Assembly: GCA_019009955.1 (NCBI GenBank)
Contig: CM032233.1
Location: 118,111,501 to 118,175,500, forward strand
From: Riptortus pedestris
Lineage: Eukaryota > Arthropoda > Insecta > Hemiptera > Alydidae
Reading direction: 5' to 3'
Length of the DNA stretch: 64,000 nucleotides
The notes below the pieces were generated by a model. It was given only the letters and a program-made list of their open reading frames with translations, searched no databases and had not been told where the DNA came from. How positions within the stretch are numbered: position 1 is the stretch's first letter; the number at the start of each line of letters is the position of its first letter. A program made the position numbers and the translations under genes. This document shows, piece by piece, positions 1-14,113 of this stretch.

Positions 1-472
1 ATCTGTTAATGCTCTATGCTAGCGGTCGTAATTTTTGTTTGATCATCACAAAACTTGATATTTAAACGCTTTATGCAAAAATGAAATTCAAGGTTGATAT
101 TGACTGAAATTGGACAGGGGGAGGGGGGAATTTCGAAAATTCTAAATATCTCTGTTATTATGCGTCGGATTGAAAAATTGTATAGAACCAATCTTATTGC
201 AAATGCAATGTTCTATAAATGTTGTTATGTGCATTTTTTCTCTATCTTTAATATTAACTGAGACATTTGCATTTTTTAGTTTTGGCCATCAGTAAACCCC
301 CACTCCTATTAATGCCATATTAACAATAAGCTGTTATATTATGAAACACTTTATTTGAAGCCTAAATATCAAATATTCTTCTCATTGAACTTTTACGTCT
401 TGAGATAAATGCATATACGTGACGCACGTGGGAAATCTGCTTAGTTAACGCAGCCCCTGCGTGACGGACTTT
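1..472 (+). mobile_element. Helentron-like (HINE) non-autonomous repeat, 5'-truncated by the window edge
   Basis: This copy lacks the left end. It carries the family interior (the GCTAGCGGTCG segment, a G-rich run, the CGTCGGAT segment) and the complete right end: GGGAAATCTGC, then TTAGTTA, then the hairpin ACGCAG-CCC-CTGCGT, then GACGGACTT. It matches the copies at 16316, 19651 and 24580. Confidence 0.8.
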
Positions 473-1866
473 ATTGCAATTTGTGCATTGCGTCTTAAAC
501 TATTTATGGACATCAGCCTGTGTTTCAGGGCTACCACTACCAAGGACTACGTAATGCAGTTACGTAAGGCCTTCTTAATAAGTAATAAGTTTCTGAGGCT
601 ATTAATTAGCTATGTAAATAAAGAAATCAGGGTTTTTAATTTCTAATGCCATCACATTCCCCTGATCATTCATTATCAATTGAACATAAGATTTGCATTC
701 AAAATAAGCAAGATAATGCAAGGCTCAGAGTATTTAACTTACATAAAATATTTTCAAAAACCCATAGTGTTAATACTGTAATAATAAGCGAATATAATAT
801 ACTCACTCAACTGTTACCATACTTAAGATTCTAAGTGTTTTAATTTATCTAAAATATTTTCAGTGAAAAACTAGTTCTTTCAGCTATAATCAAAAATGGA
901 TGTAATGCAGCAGGATATTTCATTAAGACTACAACCAATATTTAGTGTAAAAGAAAAATGTGTATCCCCAGTATTTATTACTTTAGTTTTTACAGCAAAC
1001 ATAAATAACAAATATATGTATTTATTTAAATTATCATTTACACTTAAAATTAATACAAACTCAGCAGACACAGATGAGCTTTTATTATACATGAAGGAAT
1101 CTTGAAAATTCACTTACTAAAAGCGCTCAAATGAATGGTTTGGAGGAAGGTTAAATACACGGAAGACTACTGATATAAGTCATATGTAAAAGATAAAACA
1201 GAAAAAAAAATAAAATATGTACATATATAAAACAAATGGTATAACTCAAATGATACTTATTATTACTTTGGCTTTAATTATTTTGCCAATTTTTAATATT
1301 ACAAATATTTTTGCAATGCAAAAGTGTTTAAATTTCATTTAATCCCTAATTTAATAAGTTGAAGCAGTGTACATAAATAAATTTACTTCATGTGACCATG
1401 ACTTCTGTTATTTTTTTTTAAAGATATATATAAAGCCTGTTTTAATAAACAGCGCACTAGGGATGTGGATGATCCAATTTATTTTTTTTATTGCAGGCTA
1501 GAAAGCTTAAATAAGTTATTAACAATAAATATGTATGAATTTTATATTTAACAATAAACTTAAATAAATACTTTATAAAAAAAAAAATAAGGAACAGAAA
1601 ATAAATTTCATAGTCTTCATAACTATAGAAAAGTAACAAATATTACATTCCGTTACAAAGTCTTCCCAGGAAAAAATTATTTCATCTTTTTTACATTACC
1701 TTACGTACAATTAATATATCATGTATGAATATCAATTAAAAAAAAAATACAAAAAAATATTAAATTTTGTTGGTATATAAGTTTATCACATTTTGCTTAA
1801 TCCTATAGCCTTATTCTTCAAGTAACTTTTTTATTCCTTCTGTTACGGCTATATAAGGACTAGACA
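473..1866. other. KCMF1 3' flank and probable 3' UTR
   Basis: Very AT-rich sequence downstream of the KCMF1 stop on the minus strand. A TTTATT at 1830-1835 (AATAAA on the minus strand) lies only about 35 bases past the stop, with several more further on. No gene or recognisable repeat is seen. Short open frames here look like chance. Confidence 0.5.
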
Positions 1867-4800
1867 TTAATTGGTAGGATCGGATTTCTCTGAACTGCTT
1901 TGCTTATTACTAAGTTTTGCATCTTTAGAAACAGTTTCAGTATTGCTTAGTCCTTTGCTTTTTTCTTCATTATCTATACTTAATTTAAGAGCTTCTAAAA
2001 GGGAAGAAATATTTTTATTGCTGCATTCATTTTCTGGATCACACAATGCTCCAAAAAGTAAATCGCGAACGAATAAACACCTATCTGCACGTTCTTCTTC
2101 TGCCTTTTCCAGTTCAGCTTCTGTCAAATTGTTTTCTAGATACCTTTAAAGCAAAAAAAAAAAAATATTAGTTTCAGGCCACAGAATTAGAAAAATAAAA
2201 TACATAAGTACTGAAATTAAACCAATTTATTTAAATAAGTGAGTTTAATAGACAACTATGAAGTAAACTTTATAAAATATTGGATAGTAATTATTAAAAT
2301 TGAATAAATTTAATCTGTAAAAAATTATGAGGATCAATTAATTTACAGATTAGGAAAGAAGTACCTGCAAACCCAAGAGGTTAGTTAACCAAAAGATAAG
2401 AACTGCTCTCTATTTCTCATAACAAATACTTGCTCTCCCCTAAATAATAAGACCCCTCATTGTCGTCTTTATTAATAAGTTTCAATTAAGGCTAATTTAT
2501 TTTTACAAAGAAATTACTGAATTTTTATTACTTCATAACATTAAAAATAGAATAATTTTTTAATGAGATAATTGAAGCCCTGAAAAAGCAAGAGTGGAGC
2601 TCAAAAGGTTTGCCAGGTTCAGTACCAGATGGGATGGGGAAATGAATAATGAATATTGGATGAGTTAAAGACTTAGTTGAACTATTGGCAAAACTTAAAC
2701 TATATAGTAAAAGAATTTAGAAACTCTTTTTTATTTTCAATATCTGGTTTGCCAGAAAGTGTACTTTAATATATAAATACAATTTTCAATGTTGACTTAA
2801 ATATTTCACTGAGAATAGAGAAGTATTTGGGGAGAATTAAACAACTTCAACCACACACATCATTTAAAGCAAAGGTGGCTCAATGTTCCAGAGGACACCT
2901 GTAAACCTGATACATGGTAATACAGACGAAGACCTTCAAGGACAAGGATTACAATTACAGCATCTGTTAGTAATTGTAACTATAAAATAACAAAAATGTA
3001 ATCTGTAATTTGTTAAATGAAAACTAAAATTGTCTATTACCGTGAAAGCATTAGCTTTGGAGAGTTAGCAACTGAATCATTGCTTGAAGAAGAAGATATA
3101 TATGAAATAGCAGTGCCACAACCGGTAGTGACTGGAGCAGTAATATGCAGTTGGGACCCTGTAGGTCGTCTAGGCATGCGCTCTAACTGTTGTCGTGCTG
3201 CCTAAAACATTTAATAAACACATCAACATGCAATACAATTTTTAATTGTATATATAGAGTTAATTCCTTGATAATGACTCAGTAAGGACTCAAAATACAA
3301 TGGTAGGATTAAGAATGTTTAAAAACATGTCATAAAAAAATATTTCTGAATCCTATGACATTAAAAGTTAACTTACATTACTATCCACTCTTTACGGCCT
3401 GATTGTATTATTCATTGCATACTTATATGCATATGTGTATGTGCATATAAATATGCTATTCACTTGGACGAGGAAATGTCAAAATATTGTGCAAAGTAAA
3501 GCCTTGCCAAAAAAATACTATCATTATTCAGCTTCAAATGAATTCCCGGGTGAAGCCGGGTAACTTAGCTAGTAATATCATAAAAGCATTTAAATAGAGT
3601 ACACCCCAAAATAAAATAAGTAAGTCTAAGAATTAAAAATTATTTATGCATAAATGTGAAGCAAATTGTTCTTTAGCAAAGCCATTTATTGCATTTGTTA
3701 AAGAATGTATTAGCATTCTTTTTATATCAGAAATGATATCTGTTTGCAGAACAAAATTTTGGATACTGACAGACACAATTGAATTACTCACTACTACAGC
3801 TGGAGAGTTTTCTGAGGATGGGGATAACTTAAGGGTTTGTTTATCCTCTAAAAGAACTAATTCCACAACTATTTTTGCAATAGACGGATCTGTTTCTATT
3901 TTCATGGAATTTATCAAGAAGTTAGCCTCAACCCTCTTCTTTTAGCAGCATTATGCTTAAGATATGGAAAACGGTGCATAGAGTCATAGAGGACAAGACT
4001 GGAGTATGTAGCCAATGTTTAATTTGTACTGAGCAAATTAAACAGACAGTCCTAGTGGACTTCAAACTGCAGTGGATATGTGGTCTAAGAAACTGTATTG
4101 ACTCTCAAGAAGGAAGTGCAGAAAAAAAATTGGATTGAGACTTCATTAGTAAGAAATTTTTAAATGATTTTGGGAAATTCAATATGCACAAATAACAGTG
4201 TTAGCAACTGCATGAGACAATGAGAAAACTCTTTCTATGAATTAAATGGGAAGATAGCCTTCTGTATCTAAGGTTGTTTGTGGTTTCCCAGAAGTGATGA
4301 TCTGTCAAAAAAGAATGAATTACCTGTAATAGGCTCTCATAGGACATGTCATACGTTGATGATTTGATGACAGTTATAAAGATATGAAAATTTCTTGGAG
4401 GGTCAGAGAATGCTATGTTTAGGGAGTTCACATTTTCTACCATTTATGAGAGGTATAAATAAATATAATATTGAACTGAATATTAAAGAATGAATAGAGG
4501 CAGGGGCCAGGTCCGCCTATGTTCAGAGGATGTTCTACAATATAAAAGCCTCTCAAGGAAAACTGATATGTTCATAGACAGTGATGAAACCAGTTCTTGT
4601 TTTAGTTAGCGTTAGTATTGGACTCTTGCCATGGAAAATAGAATGGACTTTTGGTCTGAGACAGAAACGCCGTAAGAAATATTTTTGGAGCAAGTGCAGA
4701 TGAATGATCAGAAGCAATACCCAGCTGATGGATCTTTATGGCAAACCTGATATTGGGGTGACCAGAGTTGGGAGTTTGGGCCATGATGGAAGAATGGACC

Positions 4801-7800
4801 ATAACAGGCTACATAAATATGTTGCCTGGGCCTGTTGAAGGAACAAGTATAAGAGGCATGTCCAAACAGAAGTTGTTTTGACTATTTGAGGGATGCCTTT
4901 CATAAGTTAAGGATCTTTAACAAGTGGAACTTAGATGTGATAAATTAATCAAGGTAACTGTGATAGCTCCCAAGTGTGAGTGAGTTCTTTCTTTATAGGA
5001 AGATGGGAAAACCTTACTCAGCAACGTCTTTGGCCTGTAACTGCTAATAGGGAATCGATGAACATTATACTTGAAGCAGCCTAATGACAGCTAGTTAAAT
5101 AAAATTATTAATAATTATAGTAAGTATATACAACATAATACTGAACTGATTCCTGTGATATCGGCTCACAATTATTATACCCTTTCTTTTCTCAGGTACA
5201 CAGACGTATCCATGCACATGATCACATACCCATATGTGTACACATATACATGCACATGTACATAAAACACAATACACACAAATAGCATAAAAATTAGTTA
5301 TTTAAAAAATGAAATACTAACTCTGACTTGCTGTCTCTCTAACTGCAACTGCATCTGTAAATGTTGAAGCTGAGAAGGAGTAGAGCTTTGATTCCTTCGT
5401 ACACCAGACAGCTGAGATAGCAACTCCGTAATTGGGTCCACATTGTCCCTAGATGATGGGCTTATTGAGGGTAATGTGCCAGATGAGCTGAAATTTGAAG
5501 GAGTATACTCCTGGATAAACTTCAGCTAATTATTTGCCTCTGGATCAGCTATGAATTTTATCATTATAACTTACTTTATAAGCCTGAATTCTAATCTTTG
5601 TCCTAACAGGCTTTCAGTTTTTATCAAATATTTAAAAAATATAGAACGATAAAGTTTTTCATTAACGAAAAATCAAATCATGCATTAGCATTCAAGTGAG
5701 TATTTTGTTAATATGTACCTTTCAGTGAGGAGAAAGTAGATATATATTAAAAAGTGATCAGTAGTCATATAAAAACATTTTTCATGGGAAGAATTATGGA
5801 AAAAGAGTTTTATTAGATAAATTCCGTTTTATACAATCATTTTATAATAATAAACAAATAGAACCATTACATGGCTCCACCCAGCTCCATCTATCAAGCA
5901 GAATCCACCCAGCTGGATAGCTCGTCAATTACTAGATAGGTGGTAATGAGTGGAGGTACCAGGTGGTGGCAAACAAGTACAGCAGCTCCAATCAGCTGAT
6001 TGTATAATAAAAAAAGAAGAAGGGGGCCATTAAAAAGATTTTAAGAAAAAAAGAAGTTGGTGACAATTTTACTTCAATTGACCTTAGCCAAGGAGGAGCT
6101 TAAATTAATTTAAATCATCAGGATAATGGAAGTTTACTATGGATAATGAAAAAAGAGCTTTCCCATCAAAATTCCTGAGTTATTTGTAAAATCTCAGGGA
6201 AATTATTCTTACATTTTCCAGTTTCGTGAGGGTTAAAAGCAATTTGAAAAATATCAAAACTAAAAGCTAACCCATACAGGCAAATAATTAGAATAATAAG
6301 ACTACTATAAATCACTGTAACAACAACTAGAAAATAATTTCAAATTGCACATGCATTGTAATAAGAAAATTATACACATAGTATTTGTTAAAGAAAATGT
6401 ATGAGTCCCAGAGTACAGAAAAATTGAAAATTGCACACACTGATCTAAATTTCATTTGCTGCCAATTATGTTCAACACATATTTTGTGTAAGGTGCAAAT
6501 TAAGTAAGCTCCTTTATAGTAAACCCATTTCCCTTTAGGCCAATTCTAGCCTCTGTATATACACATATACGCACGTGTGCGCACGAGTGTGTGTATTTTC
6601 ATATTCGAATGGATCTCGCATTTGGGACTCATTTGCAAGGATTTGAAAATAATGAACACAATATCATATTTCCAAGAGGAAACTGATAAAAAAAATGAGA
6701 CAATGATTATTTATTGAAACTATGTTTGAACTTTAAATTAATACCAAGGTTTTATACAATTATTGATCCATATATATTCATTTTATAATAACAAATAATT
6801 TTGAATATATAGAAATCTGTACTGGAGTATTCTCTGGTTTATATTTTATAAACTAAGCAGGTCCCATAATACAGTTCAGAAATTAAACATTAAAAGAATA
6901 TTTCCATACAAACATTAATTTACCACATAAATAAAAGTCCTTATATTATTAAAAAAGGAGGTAAATTAAAAAAATAAAAATAAAAAAAAACCTCTTAATC
7001 AACATGTTGACTCATTAATTCACTCCACTACTTAGGACTAATCACTTATATTCCAAATAATATTTCATTCTTAAGTATATTAAAATAATAACCTAAATTT
7101 GGAAACATTAATTTTATAAAATGAAGTTATTGGCCACAGATTAATTCCAGACTGTTGTCACAGTGATTTTAAGACAGAGAACTTCAGATATATCAAATAG
7201 TTAGAACTGCAGTCAAAATAATCGAATAGGGATATTAAGTAGTATAAATGTTTCACGTATTTTGAGAGCCTCTTAAAAAATGACAATAAATTGTTTATAT
7301 ATTCTTCATAATTACTGGAGGTCAGAGGTTGTCAATTATTGTATGTTACAACTCATCTAAGGTGACCACAACAAAGACTGTTTATTATATCATTTAGAAC
7401 ATTTTCAGAGATTACAACTCCATCAAAAGAGAAGCTCTGACAAATTTAATTGGCATGATCCTGCCATTGTATCAAGTAAGCCTGTAAGAGTTTCACTGAT
7501 GATGGAGCCGATGTCTCAGAAAGCATGTTCTGAAGGATAAAAGAAATGTCATTGAGTTGGTAACCTTAATTGATTTGTAATATGTAACATTTGCTTATAT
7601 TATAATAAAATATAAAGAAAACACTAGCGGATAGTCTGAGGGAAGAGTTTGGTTTTAGTAATGTAATCAAAATTATTTAGTGGGTTCACAACTAAAATAT
7701 AACTGAAGTTCTAAGTACAAATTATAATATTAAACTTCAAAATACTTACCTAAAATTTATATTTGATCTTCTGGCTCTAGAGGATATGGCACGAGTTGAG

Positions 7801-10800
7801 GGTGGTGGCACTCTCCGAACTCCATGTCTGGATGAAGGCTCATCGTAATAAAAGTTAAGGTTTAATTTATTTTAAAAATTAGAATGATATAGAATAGAAC
7901 ATGTGTGTGTGTATAAAATTAATGACATTTCCTTTTTGAAACTATTAAAATGAGGTGGATCATTATATCATCAAGTGAATATCATGATGAGATAAATCTT
8001 ACCATGAAGGCTCTAATTGTAATAACAATTCAGAAACACTTTTAGAAATCAGAAATCCTAAATAAATCAAATAAGTCTTTCCTAGAGAAACCAGTAATTG
8101 AATTAAATACAATATGATCAGTGCTTTAATGTAGTGAGTGATCAACTTGATGCTTGACGTACCCCATTAACCAGGGAACACCTGGAATGAGTGGTCCCCA
8201 GTAGAATGACAGGCCCCATTGTACCTAGAGGGTAAGTGACCAGTTCACTGTCAGCCTACCATTGAACGAGATCTAAGGGAGTCATAATCATTAGTCATCT
8301 CGAGGGGCAGTAGGGTGTATATACTCATTAAGACACCCACTGATCCATAATTACTGTGACACTGACATACCCTGGTAGGGAACTCATGATCTAAAGTTCT
8401 TCCCTGGCGGGAATCAAACCTGCACCTACTTACCTGCAGCTTACTGAGGGTAATGGGAGATATACCCATGCCTTATCCCTCCTATATATACCTATGAACC
8501 TCACTTTCATAATCTCCTAGGTGGGATCAATAGACATTTGAATAAATTTTTTGAAATCACATCATGAGTACAACCTCAATAGTGGCCTTCCCTTAATGGA
8601 AATCTGTACATCTATATAATATCTCATGACATATCTCGCACCAATTCATAAAGACCATTAGTGTTTAAAAAAAAATTATCATTAATATTATTTAAAATGA
8701 ATGTTCATAAATGCAAAAAAAAAGGATATCAAAAAAGATATCAGGTCACGAGTAGGGTTCCGGTGCTCCAAGGTTAAATGTCCAGCAAAATCATCAGTCA
8801 CTAAATTAGGATCTCCAACAGGCATTGATGCACAAACAGGACAAACCTAAGAACAAATAAGTAGTCGATATTAAGGAAAGATACAATCCATCTAGCAAAA
8901 AATATTAAAAATTAACATTATTCTTACCACTTCAAAATTAACTTCAGAGTGCTCCGAGGTAACATGTTCTTGTAAAGCATTCTCAGTGAAGCCTAGCTTT
9001 CCACAATAAGGACATGTAAACGATTGTGGCTGCTCACTGCTAAGAACTTCACCACCATAATACAAATCTAAAAGGTGAAAAACATCTAAATATATTAAAT
9101 TTCAAATGTATGAACATTAACTTCTCACCTTGTAAATAAAGCATTAGTGACACCTTACTGTGCATTTTTTAACACACTAAAAAATGGGAAACATTTTTCA
9201 CATCAAATTCCATTTTAAACTATAGATCTATCTTCTATGGGTGTATTCCAGCTTTTTCTTTTCTTTTCGGAGTTCTATCCCTCTTATTTTTTAAATATTT
9301 CCATTTGAAAACAACCTGTTTTTTTTTTTTTTTATTTATTTTTTTTTTTTTTTTTACCAAACTCTAACTTCTGTAACTTGAAGAAAAACAACAAATAAAT
9401 GACAGACCTTAAAGCTAAATCTAACCTTTCAAACCCTATTGTTTTTTTTGTTTTTTTGGGCTATGGCTACTGAAACTAAATCTCCAATGGGTGGTTGAAA
9501 ATAGTCAATTTATTTAACCTATTTTTTTATTATATTATATAACCTATTTATTTATTTAACCTATTTTTATATTTTTAAACAGTTATAAATACTAAAGACT
9601 TCTTCTCAATGTCGTTTGATTTTTTTGAGCTACGATTTCTTTTCTGCTGAGTAATGAAACTTTTAAGCTCTTCCAATTTCCGTATTGGATGTGCAAACCC
9701 ATAAGGTGTGGGGTGTTTATAGCATATCAAATTTGAACAATTCTTTCAAAAACAGTGAATATGAATCAGATAGAACAGACATATACAACATGTTAATACT
9801 TCACAGTGTGAGCCATTTTACTTATCCCTTTTACAAACAAACACAAAGGTATTTTGGGCCCAGAAGCAGAAATAACCTCAAAAGAGAAGCCACCAATTCA
9901 TACTGCTAGAAAAACATTTTAATCATTAGAGTAAACCCCTTCTCTATTTAACCACTCTTACTGTTAAAAATTAAATCATAAATAAATAAATGTAAATAAT
10001 CAAAGAAAAAGAATTAATTTTTATTCAGTAATTATTCTGGGATAAAAAATAATAAATTATTGGTTAGTAATTTCTATAGTATCATTGGATATTGGACTCA
10101 TTAACAAGAATAGAAAAATCTAATATACAGATACTCTAACAAGAAAGAAAATTTGTAATGGAATATGAAGCAATATAGGTCACTTTTCACAACCCGCATC
10201 AATCCTAAGACAATAAAAAGGCATAGGACAGAGAAAGGGCTAAATAAGAATATAAATGTATACCAAAATCTGCTCTTGTGAGTATGCATTGCATTGGGTG
10301 CTCAGTAGTGTGCCTTGTGCTAGTAGCTCCAGCTTCGTAACAGGTAGAGCACAAATCATAATCATAACAAATCAAGCACTTGTACCGCTTTCCTCTGAAA
10401 TTCCCTTTCAAGCAAGAATCACAACTCACACCTAAAACAAATTAAAAAAAAATATCAAAAGCTGCAGAGAAGTGTAAAAATATTAAGAGTTTGTCAACCC
10501 CCCCCCCCTGTATAAAAAAAAACACAATGTTACAATTATTTAAGTGTGCTGTCTAGAAATGCGGAGAAACATTGGGAAGAAAAAAAATCTATACAAGGAG
10601 CTCTAGGATAAGGTGTAGGAGGGAGGAGACAAGATTTGCACTGTTTATATGTAGGGAAAGGGTAAAATCAGACAGAATCTTCAAGATTCAGGGAGGTAGT
10701 CCAAAAAACTAAAGATGATGACAATGAAGGGAGGCACAGATACTGCAGGGATAGACTAAATATTGCTGACCCAGTGGAACATTGATAAATCTTCGAATCC

Positions 10801-13800
10801 TGCAGTTTTAAAGGAGGGGCAACCAAATTGAAATAATTACCCGTGATGCTGGTAGAGGAACTAATTAATCAGGTTCAATAAAAAGCCATGGTGCGTGTAG
10901 AGGACAGGGCTTTTTATTGTTCCGAATGAAATAATTGAAGTCAATATAAAAAGACGTAAAGTTTTTTAATACAGATTGAATTAGGTGCCATCGAGAAAAA
11001 ACATGAGGAAGGCGGAATTTATTTCGACTAATAAATCCTTATCGAGAATTATGACTTGCTTTCTAACTTTGCAGTTACATCATTGTTGTACCAGATAAGT
11101 TATATGTCGTAACTATTTCACTCCTGCTCCTTTATCAAAATATGATTATCCAGGATGAGTCGGCAGGAAGAATGTTTCGTAGTTTTAACTGCAGTAGGAC
11201 AGAAAATGTTAATTTTTCATATATTGTGAGATTTTTAAATTAGTGGCAAAGTGTTCGGGTAAAGCGGAAAGTTACCTAAACTATACTTTAGGTTTATTCA
11301 TGATAACGTACAAACTTATTTTAAATCATGAAAATTAAATTCAATGAAACTGTCTCATAGGTTAGTTAATTTTGATTGAAATTTTAGAGGACACTCATCC
11401 AATTGGAATCATATGTTTTAGAATCCCCCTGCACCACAAAAGCATAAATATTTATTTTTCAAATGTCTCCACCCCTTCTAAAATAAATGTATAAACTAAT
11501 CCAAGAATTCCCGTGAAGGCACAATAAAAATATAATTTGAGATATTAACCATAATATTACAAACTGGTTCTCTCTCTTCTAGTTAATCTAAAATAAGCTG
11601 ATAACATTTCAAAAGATTACACCAAGGCATAGCCTTGCTGGAGTAATAATAATATATTTATTTATTTTTAAGAGCTTCACAACTTAGGTAATTTTGCAAT
11701 AATAATATAAACAATCTAGATAATGTAAATATATAACAATTAAATTTTGGTAATTAAGAACATTAAAATAAATAGCACATTCTTATGGTAAATTATATAA
11801 TTCAAAATTTGTAATTTATAAATATTATTATAAAAGAAAGGCCCCCAATAATGGGATTTAAAAAAGGATGCAAGCCCTATTTAATAATAAAACAAAAAGA
11901 GAGAGAAATGCCAAACTTGGTGAAAATGCAGTTTAACCCCAACCTTGGTGGCGCACTTTTAAAAATGGCAACCACGGCCATTTTTTTTTTATATATATTT
12001 TTTAACACGCTTAATTCGGTGGATCCTTAGACTGTGGAGGATAGACTTTAGTGATCACATTCAAAAATTTCCAAAATACGTCATCGATCATTTTCACCAA
12101 GGGTGGGGATAAACTGCATTCCATCCCAAAACTTTGTAGGGACTCAAAGAAAAATAAACATTTAATATTATCACAATATGCTATAATAAAATATTAACTT
12201 TGAAGTCAAAATATTTCGATCTCAAATCACTACATTTTAAAAGTTAAACTAAATATAAATTTCAATTCTAAATAGCACAACACATGTATATTGAGTGCAG
12301 GACATTTTTTGTCAGTTAGGATTATAAACTATTTATGTTAGGTAATTACGATTGCAGCAGCATAGACTATACAAAATTCTTTTCTAAAATAAATAGAATT
12401 TGATATTGTTAAAACCATTTAAACAGGGATTAAAAACAACAAAGTTACACAATATTATGTTGTTTAGAGGAACGTTCTTGTTTAATAAGCTTTATGAACA
12501 TGTTAGTTAAGTTGAGTTTTATAGAACCATTGATGTAAAAGCCCTCACACTACCAGTTTAACATTAAAACAATAAAACTTTTATTTTTTACTTCCTTGTA
12601 CAAAATAAAAGAAGTACGGTAATCACATTTTTTTTTGTTTTCCAATTCCAAAAGAATTATCCGTTTTGATCCTCTCTGAACACCCAATTTGGACTAGTAC
12701 GTATCTCGCATAACTCAAAACTGGCTAGCCTTAGAAAGTTGAAATTTCTTATTAGGGATTGATCTAACGTCTACTGGTCCACCTTCCGTTTTGATCAAAA
12801 TCGATTAAAAATAAAAAAAAAATTCTAATTTCTCCAAACACATTACAATACAAAACTCATATATGAACTTTTTTATTTATCATGTAAAAATTTACAAATC
12901 ATGTCCAACAACATGTTTCAATCCAATGCATTGTAACAGAGATGTTGTATATCACTCAAATGAAATGTAACCAAACATTTTGTTTATTGAATTCAACAAT
13001 AATAGGAGTATAAGGAAGTTATGTGGAGACCACGTCAGATTTTTTATTCTATGACCTGAAATACACTATAATAAATTAATTAATAAAATGGACTTTTAAT
13101 TAATATAAAATATGTAAAATGAAATATTAAATATGACGTATGATAGGTTAAATTCTTATTTCAAAAATAAAAATATTTTCAAATTGTCTTAAGCTAGTAA
13201 TACTGAATATGCTTAGGGTAGAGAGCAGATTGAATATTTTGATTAAAATACTGAATTAATATAAAAATAAAATGTGGTAATGAAATTTTATATTATCAGA
13301 ATAGTGTTGTAGATAAAATAAATAAATATCGTACCAAGAAAAAAAGATATATAAAAGTTATTACCAGGAATATGGCACTATAATTAATTTCCACTACAAA
13401 TTAATATTATAAATCTTAAAGAACTTCATTTATTATAACCATATTAAATATTTTAATATACACATTTTCTGTAATTTATTACAGCAATAAAACCTTCATA
13501 AAAGATGTTCGTAATTATTTTTTTCTAAAACATTGGTAATTCGAGGAGACCGTTTTTCAACAACTGAAAAAATATCCCAGGTTATTCTATTCTATAACTC
13601 ACCTCAACTAAATCAGCATGGACATAAAGCATATTAAATAATAGTGTTAATAAAGTGTTATAAACAACAGTGAGGAACCTGGAATCTAAAATGAGGCTAA
13701 AAAAGATGGGAGTAATTAAAGATTTCAATAGAAACACAACTTGGTATAACTTGGTCATTTAAAAGTCCCATTCGAATAGTTTTAGCATATAAAACTCTAC

Positions 13801-14044
13801 ATTTGATGGTCTACGGTGCTTCAATTGAGAATTAACTGCCTTAAATTTTTTTTTCAGTCATGCCTTCATATTTAAAATTACGAAGGTAACTAATGAAAAA
13901 CACAAGACTTAAACATTTCTTAAACGTTAAATAAACATTCTCGTTGCACTTGAAGTCTATTATCGTAAATATTTCTGGTAATTTACAGGATGACTTTTGT
14001 GCTTATATATCTGTCTAAACAAACGCACATATATACATATACAT

Positions 14045-14113
<69 letters not shown>

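Larger units (their letters stand above)
7845..8741 (-). other. KCMF1: U12-type AT-AC intron in KCMF1
   Basis: Between coding exons 4 and 5 no GT-AG pair keeps the frame. An AT-AC intron does, joining RDL directly to DEPSS as in the conserved protein. On the minus strand the intron starts ATATCTTTTTTG at 8741 and ends TTTATTAC at 7845. The segment CCTTAAC lies about 10 nt before the terminal AC and matches the U12 branch-point consensus (TCCTTAAC). A second, exact U12 donor ATATCCTTT starts at 8729, 12 nt further in. Using it would add four in-frame residues (ISFL). The intron also carries a SINE and a Helentron-like fragment. Confidence 0.85.

Noticed and set aside
3646..3945. 99-codon open frame on the plus strand opposite the KCMF1-intron frame
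   Set aside because: It overlaps the minus-strand frame, is Cys/Phe/Ile-rich like a shadow translation, and has no splice or start context.
8742..8846. GT donor (CTC|GTGACC) ending KCMF1 exon 4 earlier
   Set aside because: It would put exon 5 out of frame and lose the conserved RDL-DE residues; the AT-AC solution keeps both.
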